Positions 27,858 through 34,432 of a stretch of DNA of 34,432 nucleotides are shown piece after piece (the stretch's first letter is position 1; each line of letters starts with the position of its first letter). A program made the position numbers and the translations under genes. Under the pieces are notes generated by a model that worked only from the letters and a program-made list of their open reading frames with translations, made no database searches and had not been told where the DNA came from. The stretch comes from Ignavibacteriae bacterium HGW-Ignavibacteriae-1 (lineage in GTDB: Bacteria > Bacteroidota > Ignavibacteria > Kapaibacteriales > UBA2268), in assembly GCA_002839825.1 (NCBI GenBank), contig PGYU01000007.1, forward strand, positions 91,165 to 125,596, given 5' to 3'.

Positions 27858-28832
27858 ATGAACAGTATGAAAATATTTGCATTTATAAGCTTTTTATTAA
27901 TTTTATCAGTTAATCTTTACAGCCAAAATCCTCAGATTAAGGTTAGTGCCGATACTAATAATGTACTAATCGGCGAGCATGTTAAATTGACTTTTGAATA
28001 TTTGGGTCAGTCCGACGATAAAGTCACGTTCCCGATTTTGGGCGATACATTGGGTCCGTATGATATAATCGAAATTGGTAATATTGACACAAGCAAAAGC
28101 GATAGGAATTTGATTTTAAAGCGTATTGTAACCGTGACATCTTTTGACACAGGAATGGTCTTTCTTCCGTCAATTCCATTCGTTTACGAGCGGCAGGATT
28201 ATGATACTGCCTTTGTCGCGAATTCCGATGAGTTAGCATTGTATTTTGCGACTGTCCAACTTGATACTGCGGCTGATTTGAAAGACATCAAAGGTCCGAT
28301 TGAAATACCAATCACATTTGCCGAGATGTTGCCCTATATATTAGGGGGATTGGGTGTCGCTTTGCTTATTGTTGCGATAGTTGTATTACTAAAAAGAAGA
28401 AAACGTAAAGTCAAAACGCCTATCATCGAAAAATATGACCCGACGATTCCGGCGGATTTGGAGGCATTGCAAGCACTTAAAGAATTGGAAAATAAAAAGA
28501 TTTGGCAGCAAGGACGGCACAAGTTCTATCATTCGGATTTGACCGATATTTTGCGAACTTATATTCACCGAATTTACGACATCAATGCGCATGAATTGAC
28601 AAGCGATGAAATTTTGAGCGAATTGCAGAGCAAAGAACCTTCCCCCGAAGCATTGGATATTTTGCAAAAGATTTTATCAATTGCCGATTTGACCAAATTT
28701 GCCAAATTTACACCATCTGACACACAAAATCATGATAGTATGACAATGGCAGTAGCCTTTGTGAATCAGACAAAATCGAGAATCATGTTGGAAACGAGCG
28801 AAACATCAACGGAGGAAAAACACAATGTTTGA
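27858..28832 (+). CDS. BatI/DUF4381-like membrane protein
   Basis: 324 residues from ATG 27858; ATG 27867 is equally plausible, while the longest frame starts inside the upstream gene (27816) and would spoil the signal peptide. Signal peptide ends about LYS-Q. A periplasmic BatD-like beta domain opens with IKVSADTNNVLIGEHVKLTF, one membrane segment lies about 157-180, and a cytoplasmic helical domain (LEALQALKELENKKIW, then FYHSDLTDILRTYIHRIYDI) matches the DUF4381 type usually found between DUF58 and BatA. The stop overlaps batA by 8 bp. Confidence 0.82.
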   Translation: MNSMKIFAFISFLLILSVNLYSQNPQIKVSADTNNVLIGEHVKLTFEYLGQSDDKVTFPILGDTLGPYDIIEIGNIDTSKSDRNLILKRIVTVTSFDTGMVFLPSIPFVYERQDYDTAFVANSDELALYFATVQLDTAADLKDIKGPIEIPITFAEMLPYILGGLGVALLIVAIVVLLKRRKRKVKTPIIEKYDPTIPADLEALQALKELENKKIWQQGRHKFYHSDLTDILRTYIHRIYDINAHELTSDEILSELQSKEPSPEALDILQKILSIADLTKFAKFTPSDTQNHDSMTMAVAFVNQTKSRIMLETSETSTEEKHNV

Positions 28833-29820
28833 TGGAGTAACTTTTGCAAATCCCGAGTATTTCTATGTATTGATAGCAATTCCGATTTTTTTGGCTTGGT
28901 ATATATTTCGTCAGAAAAAGCAATATGCCACGCTGACAATCCCGACTGAGGTGCCATTTAAGAATGCAAAACTTTCGCCGCGTAAAATTTTGCGACACTT
29001 TCCGATTGTATTGCGAGTGGCTGCATTTGCGCTCTTGGTAACAGCTCTGGCACGTCCTCAGACATCATCAAGCTCGCAAACTGTCTCGACTGAAGGGATT
29101 GATATAATCATGGCAATTGATGTTTCGACTTCAATGTTGGCAGAAGATTTTAAGCCAAATAGAATCGAAGCCGCCAAAAAAACAGCAACTGAATTTGTCG
29201 AAAATAGATTAAACGACCGCATTGGTCTAGTGGTTTTCGCAGGTGAAAGCTTTACGCTTTGCCCTGTGACGATTGACCATGCTGTGCTGAAAAACCTGCT
29301 TGCTTCAGTAAAAGAAGGCATGGTGGAGGACAATACAGCAATTGGAATGGGTCTGGCAACGGCTGTTTCGCGACTCAAAGACAGCAAAGCAAAAAGCAAA
29401 GTTGTAGTGCTGCTGACTGATGGGGTAAATAATGCGGGTTTCGTGGCTCCTCTGACAGCGGCTGAAATTGCCCAAACATACGGAATCAGAGTTTACACAA
29501 TTGGCGTTGGTACTCGTGGAATGGCTCCATATCCAATCAAAACGCAATTCGGCACTCAATATCGCAATCTTGAAGTTCAGATTGACGAGGATATTTTGAA
29601 GCAAATTGCAAGCATGACTGACGGTAAATATTTCCGCGCCACTAACAACAAAGTTTTGCAGGAAATTTATACAGAAATTGATGAATTGGAAACAACAAAA
29701 GTGGATGTCTCTGTCTTCAAGAAATATCACGAAGAATTTCCACCTTTTGTGATAATTGCCTTTGGGTTAATTTTCATCGAATTATTATTTCGATATACAT
29801 ATTTGAGGACATTACCTTGA
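28825..29820 (+). CDS. batA: BatA, VWA-domain membrane protein
   Basis: 331 residues: N-terminal membrane segments about 12-27 and 60-76, VWA domain with DVSTS at 99-103, a NTAIGMG threonine loop and LTDGVNNAG completing the MIDAS, and a C-terminal membrane segment about 306-324. Typical BatA, with ALARPQT before the VWA domain. GGAGG lies about 10 bp before ATG 28825. In most Bacteroidota batB follows at once; here the next gene is a DNA glycosylase, and batB is 13.5 kb upstream. Confidence 0.93.
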   Translation: MFDGVTFANPEYFYVLIAIPIFLAWYIFRQKKQYATLTIPTEVPFKNAKLSPRKILRHFPIVLRVAAFALLVTALARPQTSSSSQTVSTEGIDIIMAIDVSTSMLAEDFKPNRIEAAKKTATEFVENRLNDRIGLVVFAGESFTLCPVTIDHAVLKNLLASVKEGMVEDNTAIGMGLATAVSRLKDSKAKSKVVVLLTDGVNNAGFVAPLTAAEIAQTYGIRVYTIGVGTRGMAPYPIKTQFGTQYRNLEVQIDEDILKQIASMTDGKYFRATNNKVLQEIYTEIDELETTKVDVSVFKKYHEEFPPFVIIAFGLIFIELLFRYTYLRTLP

Positions 29821-30443
29821 GCAAGGCTCTGCCGGACGAGCTACAAGCAAAATTTTCAGAGATTAGGCACCAAATCACGACAAGACTTGAGCATTTTTCG
29901 CAAGTCAAGGTTGAGCAGTACTTTTATGAATTATGCTTTTGTATTTGCACACCGCAATCAAAAGCCAAAAACGCATATTTAGTCCAACTTGCGTTGCAAA
30001 ATCTAGACTTCCGCAATAAGGAATTTGACCCAACTCCTTTGTTACGCAATCCTGCGAATTATATCAGGTTTCACAACCAAAAGGCTCGCCGATTATTAGA
30101 AATGCGTGAGCAGTATGTGGAAATCGAACAAGTGCTGCGTTCAGATGATTCGCCATTCAATAAAAGGCGATGGTTGACTGAGAATTTAAAAGGCTTTGGG
30201 ATGAAGGAGAGCAGCCATTTCCTGCGGAATATCGGATGTCGGGATTTGGCAATTTTAGACCGTCATATTTTGAAGCATCTTGCCAATTGCGGACTTTATG
30301 AGGAAATTCCCAAACTCGGCACTAAAAGCAGATATTTAGAAATCGAAAAAGATTTTAAAAATTATGCTGCCGACTTAAACGTTACTATTGACGAATTAGA
30401 TTTGCTGTTTTGGAGTTACGAAACAGGTGAGATTTTTAAATAA
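29817..30443 (+). CDS. Ogg2-type 8-oxoguanine DNA glycosylase/AP lyase
   Basis: 208-residue helix-hairpin-helix GPD repair enzyme that removes 8-oxoguanine from DNA. GFGMKESSHFLRN (126-138) holds the Schiff-base lysine K130, and AILDRHIL (145-152) the catalytic aspartate D148. Length and the C-terminal lysine (ending TGEIFK) match the archaeal/Thermotoga Ogg2 family rather than MutM or eukaryotic-type OGG1. The start is TTG 29817, overlapping the batA stop (TTGA); no usable ATG occurs before residue 96, and GAGGA lies about 7 bp upstream. The coupling to a stress-linked operon fits an oxidative-damage role. Confidence 0.92.
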   Translation: MSKALPDELQAKFSEIRHQITTRLEHFSQVKVEQYFYELCFCICTPQSKAKNAYLVQLALQNLDFRNKEFDPTPLLRNPANYIRFHNQKARRLLEMREQYVEIEQVLRSDDSPFNKRRWLTENLKGFGMKESSHFLRNIGCRDLAILDRHILKHLANCGLYEEIPKLGTKSRYLEIEKDFKNYAADLNVTIDELDLLFWSYETGEIFK

Positions 30444-30457
30444 ATTTGCTGAAAAAG

Positions 30458-30889
30458 ATGACAATAGAGGATTTGAACTCGGATTCGAGAATTGAAAAGA
30501 TAGAATTTTCAAACGGATATTTGCAATTTTACTGGGAAGATTATTTCCAGGATAGAATTTTTGAATTGCGGATTAAGACTGATTATTGCTACATGAACAC
30601 GCGGATGGAGGAATTGGCTTACGAATTTTGCCGATTACGCAAATTTGATTTGAAAGACTATCTAAAAATTGACGAGAAATCGCATTTGTATCTGATGCCT
30701 GCTGATTTTGTATCGCAAATGAAAATCGCCCGAAACAAGATGAATCTTGCCGTTGGGCTGAATTCGACTGAATGGAGACACTTTTTCCAAGTGCAAGGAG
30801 ACGGTTTGGTGCTTGCTTGTCCTGTCAAAAATTGGGATAATGTTGATATCGAAGAAATCGGTACAATGATAAATATCAATCCGAATTAA
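30458..30889 (+). CDS. hypothetical protein
   Basis: 143 residues from ATG 30458; an in-frame TTG at 30446 is possible. I recognise no family. No signal peptide or membrane segment is seen. It is rich in aromatic and charged residues with alternating strand-like patterns (for example FSNGYLQFYWEDYFQD) and one central helical part, suggesting a small globular alpha/beta protein. It begins 14 bp after the Ogg2 gene, so is likely co-transcribed, and its last 14 bp overlap the convergent amidotransferase gene. Confidence 0.65.
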   Translation: MTIEDLNSDSRIEKIEFSNGYLQFYWEDYFQDRIFELRIKTDYCYMNTRMEELAYEFCRLRKFDLKDYLKIDEKSHLYLMPADFVSQMKIARNKMNLAVGLNSTEWRHFFQVQGDGLVLACPVKNWDNVDIEEIGTMININPN

Positions 30890-31460
30890 GCCAATTTGTA
30901 ATCATTTTATTGCCTTGCTTTGTAATTATTGATTCGGGATGAAATTGGATACCGCACACTTCATCACTTTTGTGCCTAAGTGACATGATGATTCCATCTT
31001 CTGAGTATGATGTGATAGTCAGTACTTTTGGGAAATCAGTCTCCGCAACAGCCCACGAATGATAGCGACCCACAATTATCGGATTTTCCAGCCCACTAAA
31101 AAGCTTCTCATTTTCATTGCTAATCCGAATTTCAGATGCTATTCCGTGCCGTACTTGGGGCAAATTCAACAATTCACCACCATAATATCTTGCAATAATT
31201 TGATGTCCGAGACAAATTCCGAGAATCCTCTTCGTATGTTTGAATCTGTTCAATAAGGCATAATGCTTTGTGTATTCGTCGGGATGTCCCGGTCCCGGAG
31301 AAATAATTATATGGCTGTACGCATCAGCAATTTCAATATCGAATAAGTCATATCGTAATACATCGCAGGAGTGACCAATCTTGCGTAATAATTCGACCAC
31401 ATTATATGTGAATGAATCGAAATTATCAATTAGAAGGATATGAGCTCTGTTCATTAGCAT
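30876..31460 (-). CDS. glutamine amidotransferase, PabA/TrpG type
   Basis: 194-residue class I glutaminase that supplies ammonia to aminodeoxychorismate or anthranilate synthase. ILLIDNFDSFTYN (8-20), SPGPGHP (54-60), nucleophile C83 in GICLGHQ, and H174/E176 in QFHPES complete the catalytic triad. Length is normal. The synthase partner (pabB or trpE) is absent from the window, so assignment to folate or tryptophan synthesis is open; orphan copies often serve both. Start ATG 31460; an alternative ATG lies two codons in. It converges on and overlaps the hypothetical gene by 14 bp. Confidence 0.93.
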   Translation of the reverse strand: MLMNRAHILLIDNFDSFTYNVVELLRKIGHSCDVLRYDLFDIEIADAYSHIIISPGPGHPDEYTKHYALLNRFKHTKRILGICLGHQIIARYYGGELLNLPQVRHGIASEIRISNENEKLFSGLENPIIVGRYHSWAVAETDFPKVLTITSYSEDGIIMSLRHKSDEVCGIQFHPESIITKQGNKMITNWLNSD

Positions 31461-31549
31461 TTCTGCAAGATGTCAGAATATATTTCTTTAACAATGTATT
31501 TCATATCAGTATCCTAAGTAAACATCTACTAATTTGATTCGACAAGGGA

Positions 31550-32833
31550 TTATTGCTTTTTATAAACTATAATTTTCAATTTAGCAGAATCCGAAATTTC
31601 CTCAATTTTGAAATAATTAGTATTATAATGTTGATAATCATAAGGAGGCGCCATATAAGTAGCTTCGGACTTTATCGAAGCACTAAAGCCCTTGATGTAT
31701 TGAGCTATGTCTTTGCCGTTTATTTCAACATATATCATATTATCAACTTCTGTAAAAGGTAAATACATTAATGTAATGGAAAGTTGATTTATAAAACGAT
31801 TATAGGGCGGTTGGCTTCCAGATTGCTCGTTTTTGCCTTGTACATTATCGAGCATAATTTGATTAATTTCGCCTTTTGCGAAATCAAAAAATATCCAAGC
31901 CTTTGAAGAATAAATGGTAGAAGCCCAAGAACTCGGATTACACCTGAGTTCGCAAAGGTAAGCAGTATCAGCTACGTCATAGTAATAGTTTTGACATGCA
32001 TATTTGGGCAAATTTTCGAGATGAGGGAAGATATATTTTACACAAGATTCATCAATTGCTCTCAATTCCGAATCAACTGTTAAGAAATCAGAAGAGTAAT
32101 CTCTGTTTTCGGTGTAATATTTATTATTTTTTATGCCATTACTTGACCATTCATGACTTACAGAACCTTTGATGTTTAAACCGGAAATCTCAAATCTGAC
32201 ACTATCATAAAATATAGGAACGTCAAGAAACATCGAGAACAGATATTTAGTTCCGGCGACAGGTTCAACATCCGCAATTGTATCTGTTCGGAATCCACGA
32301 CGATATGCATAAAAATCGAACAAGTCAGCAGCTAAGAATATAAATTTCGGATATGCTGAAAAATGATTTTGATTATAGCCTTTGATAAATTTTTCATTCA
32401 AAATTTTGTTCGAGGTTACTGCTTGAATTAAATACAATCCAAATGGCATTTTGTCAGTATTTATTTCAGTCGATTTCTCACTTCCTTCTGACGAATGTAC
32501 TAATTGACCACTCGAAGAAAATATAAAAATGCGTGAATTTACATATTCTTCATTTATAATCAATTTCCTCTCAAATTGATTTTTGATGATTTCCGGTTGA
32601 CCGTCCGGACGATTTTCAACACTTGATGGGCTAAATGGGTCGAAACTATATTCCCCAATTAGAGTTGTAGATTTCAAAGTAGTTTTGTTCAATACTACGA
32701 TACTATCTAAATCTATAACAGAACCGTTTTTTTCATTAATTGCTTCAAATGTGATAAGATTATCACCAAGCACAGAATCAACATTTAGTGCAAATATCAT
32801 TGCAACTGTCAAAAATAAAGTCTTTATACTCAC
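31550..32833 (-). CDS. secreted protein of unknown function with internal T9SS-CTD-like module
   Basis: 427 residues. A clear signal peptide (1-23, cleavage near VLG-D) is followed by about 60 residues of unknown type. A segment about 88-151 has the pattern of a T9SS type A sorting domain (RIFIFSSSGQLVHSS, then KMPFGLYLIQAVTSNKILNE) but stands near the N-terminus and lacks the usual PNP entry. The remaining 275 residues are not recognised and contain four cysteines at 264, 280, 294 and 298 that could form disulfides outside the cell. No catalytic motif is visible. It lies 33 bp downstream of the small secreted gene and may share the tyrS transcript. Confidence 0.8.
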   Translation of the reverse strand: MSIKTLFLTVAMIFALNVDSVLGDNLITFEAINEKNGSVIDLDSIVVLNKTTLKSTTLIGEYSFDPFSPSSVENRPDGQPEIIKNQFERKLIINEEYVNSRIFIFSSSGQLVHSSEGSEKSTEINTDKMPFGLYLIQAVTSNKILNEKFIKGYNQNHFSAYPKFIFLAADLFDFYAYRRGFRTDTIADVEPVAGTKYLFSMFLDVPIFYDSVRFEISGLNIKGSVSHEWSSNGIKNNKYYTENRDYSSDFLTVDSELRAIDESCVKYIFPHLENLPKYACQNYYYDVADTAYLCELRCNPSSWASTIYSSKAWIFFDFAKGEINQIMLDNVQGKNEQSGSQPPYNRFINQLSITLMYLPFTEVDNMIYVEINGKDIAQYIKGFSASIKSEATYMAPPYDYQHYNTNYFKIEEISDSAKLKIIVYKKQ

Positions 32834-32866
32834 AATTCACCTAACATTAAGTTCGATATAAATCAA

Positions 32867-33052
32867 TTAATTTCTGATGGAAATCAAGGCGAAATTTACC
32901 CTCAAAGGTTTCCGACGCAAATAAACAGGATGATAATCAAATGTTTGAACAATTGGCACTGGGCGACGATTGGTGTAATTCTCCGCTCCAACTGCCATTA
33001 TTGCCAGATAAAATGTAAAAATCAGAGTAAATATGAATTTTTTTGCAATCAT
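32867..33052 (-). CDS. small secreted peptide/protein coupled to tyrS
   Basis: 61 residues: a strong signal peptide (basic MIAKK, hydrophobic 6-20, cleavage near VGA-E) and a mature part of about 38 residues rich in proline, arginine and tyrosine. The start codon overlaps the tyrS stop by ATGA (33049-33052), and another secreted gene follows, which together argue that this is a real gene although short. No family recognised. Confidence 0.6.
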   Translation of the reverse strand: MIAKKFIFTLIFTFYLAIMAVGAENYTNRRPVPIVQTFDYHPVYLRRKPLRVNFALISIRN

Positions 33053-34260
33053 TTTGCCATTACATATAGAAATTTTCTTTTGCCTACTTTAAGTAAACGT
33101 TTCGATGCCACATCAATTTCAAAAAATGCATCTGTAATTTTTTCTCCGTCAATAGTGACTCCGCCTTGCTCGATTAGCCTTCGAGCTTCTTTTTTAGATG
33201 GAGCTAATTGAGTAAGCACCAACAAATCGTCTGTTCTGAAAGTTTGTTCGTCCAATAGCATTTCGTCAATCACATCGGGAATGTCTTTGTTGACAAAAAT
33301 TCTTTCGAACTCTTCAAAAGCTGCATTTGCAGCTTCTTGCTGGTGATAAACTGCCACGATTTTCATTGCTGTATCTACTTTGGCATTTCTCGGATGGATA
33401 GAACCGTCGGCGAGCCCGCTTACTAATTTTGCGACCTCTGCATCCGGCATAAATGCTGCGTAACGAGCATATCGTGAAATAACATTATCGGGGATGGACA
33501 TCACTTTGCCAAACATTTCACGCGGTGTATCAGTAATCGCGATGTAATTATCAAGCGATTTAGACATCTTTTGCACTCCGTCAGTGCCCTCGAGAATCGG
33601 CATAGTCAAGATACATTGTGCTTCTTCGCCGTAGGATTTTTGAACTTCTCTGCCGACAAGCAAGTTGAATTTTTGGTCAGTGCCGCCCAACTCGACATCC
33701 GATTTGATATGGACAGAATCCATTGCTTGAGCAAGCGGATACAGGAATTCATGAAGACTGATTGGAGTACCGGAATGATAACGTTTGGAGAAATCATCTC
33801 GCTCGAGAAGTTGAGCCACCGTATATTTTGAAGCTAATTTGACAACATCCATAAAATTCATTTTATTGAGCCAATCCGAATTATATACTACTTCGAGCTT
33901 GTCCGAACTAAGGATAATCGTAGCTTGTTCGAGGTAAGATTGCCCATTTATTCTCGTATCCTCGATAGTCAAGTGAGGGCGAGTTTTGGATTTGCCTGTT
34001 GGGTCGCCAATCATCGCCGTAAAATCGCCGATAATCAAAATGGCTTTGTGTCCTAAATCTTGGAATTGGCGCATCTTGTGCAAGACCACGGCATGACCGA
34101 TGTGCAAATCAGGGCGGCTCGGGTCTGCGCCTAACTTTATCCTCATTGGTTGATTTGTTTTGATTGAGCGTTCGATTTTATGGATTAATTCATCTTCGGG
34201 AAGTAAATCAACAACGCCTTGTTTGATTAAATCCATTTGTTCGTTCAGTGACGGAAACAT
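33049..34260 (-). CDS. tyrS: tyrosyl-tRNA synthetase
   Basis: 403-residue class I synthetase charging tRNA-Tyr. The HIGH motif is HIGH at 53-56, the second signature is the canonical KMSKS at 231-235 (the TyrZ-like form, unlike the KFGKT of E. coli TyrS), and GGTDQKFNLLVGR at 192-204 lies in the tyrosine/tRNA site region. A C-terminal S4-type RNA-binding domain spans about 340-400. Full length. The leader of about 100 bp up to the hairpin at 34363-34396 shows no T-box features that I can identify. Confidence 0.97.
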   Translation of the reverse strand: MFPSLNEQMDLIKQGVVDLLPEDELIHKIERSIKTNQPMRIKLGADPSRPDLHIGHAVVLHKMRQFQDLGHKAILIIGDFTAMIGDPTGKSKTRPHLTIEDTRINGQSYLEQATIILSSDKLEVVYNSDWLNKMNFMDVVKLASKYTVAQLLERDDFSKRYHSGTPISLHEFLYPLAQAMDSVHIKSDVELGGTDQKFNLLVGREVQKSYGEEAQCILTMPILEGTDGVQKMSKSLDNYIAITDTPREMFGKVMSIPDNVISRYARYAAFMPDAEVAKLVSGLADGSIHPRNAKVDTAMKIVAVYHQQEAANAAFEEFERIFVNKDIPDVIDEMLLDEQTFRTDDLLVLTQLAPSKKEARRLIEQGGVTIDGEKITDAFFEIDVASKRLLKVGKRKFLYVMAK

Positions 34261-34360
34261 AGTATATATTCAGTTAGTTTATAAACAGAACATAACGTAA
34301 TTACAAAGGATTTATTAGCTGAATTTGGCGATTATGCTATGCCGATCAAAGTATATAAAC

Positions 34361-34400
34361 AAAAAAACTGCCTCGTGATTAGACGAGACAGTTTTTAAGA
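34361..34400 (-). terminator. hairpin terminator upstream of tyrS
   Basis: Stem of 8 + 5 bp with one C-A mismatch (34363-34376 with 34383-34396) and a 6-nt loop. On the minus strand it is followed by a run of seven T residues, so it most likely ends a minus-strand gene entering from the right; the plus-strand T run is shorter but it could act in both directions. The final 32 bases hold no recognisable gene. Confidence 0.8.
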
Positions 34401-34432
34401 TTGTTATGGCTAATAATGCTATTTGACCAACA

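Noticed and set aside
1-34432. CRISPR array, tRNA/rRNA, insertion sequence or prophage
   Set aside because: No regularly spaced repeats, no tRNA-like cloverleaf, no transposase, integrase or phage structural motif was seen on either strand.

Overview
The window looks like chromosomal DNA from the Bacteroidota/Chlorobi side of the bacterial tree. The evidence is a Type IX secretion (T9SS) C-terminal sorting domain, a nearly complete Bat (aerotolerance) gene set with MoxR and DUF58 partners, a long lipoprotein alpha-2-macroglobulin, a C69 dipeptidase, and AT-leaning codon use with modest Shine-Dalgarno signals. A deep lineage such as Ignavibacteria or Kapabacteria is possible but is inference only. 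I see no rRNA, tRNA, CRISPR array, insertion sequence or prophage. Genes are packed tightly, often with 1-20 bp overlaps.

Layout. 1-1704 (minus): a PaaG-type enoyl-CoA hydratase/isomerase followed by a PaaH-type 3-hydroxyacyl-CoA dehydrogenase cut by the left edge. 2009-3364 (plus): rho, separated from the minus-strand peroxiredoxin by a bidirectional hairpin terminator. 4161-7049 (minus): tight operon maf > ABC sugar-type permease > divergent PlsY-like protein > alpha/beta hydrolase. 7160-12571 (plus): alpha-2-macroglobulin lipoprotein with an intact thioester motif. 12677-14165 (plus): PilM/DUF3822-like protein and rsmD. 14232-18665 (plus): batB-batC-batD-batE. 18703-19342 (plus): HEPN/MNT toxin-antitoxin pair. 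19401-22363 (minus): C69 dipeptidase and NfeD-type membrane serine protease. 22586-30443 (plus): moxR, DUF58, a 1122-residue T9SS-exported beta-propeller protein, a BatI/DUF4381-like membrane protein, batA, and an Ogg2-type DNA glycosylase coupled to batA. 30458-34260: a hypothetical gene (plus), then minus-strand genes: an orphan PabA/TrpG glutamine amidotransferase, an unknown secreted protein carrying an internal T9SS-CTD-like module, a tiny secreted protein, and tyrS.

How the genes work together. The main theme is the cell envelope. MoxR (AAA+ ATPase), DUF58, the two VWA proteins BatA/BatB and the TPR/membrane proteins BatC, BatD, BatE normally form one cluster. Here the cluster is cut exactly between batA and batB and its halves are in swapped order, with a toxin-antitoxin pair and an opposite-strand protease pair between them and a T9SS cargo gene inside the moxR half. 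I found no clearly new multi-gene defence or biosynthetic system. The most interesting items are the rearranged Bat locus with its embedded secreted propeller, the HEPN/MNT module, the PlsY-like protein with altered motifs, and the tyrS-linked unknown secreted proteins.
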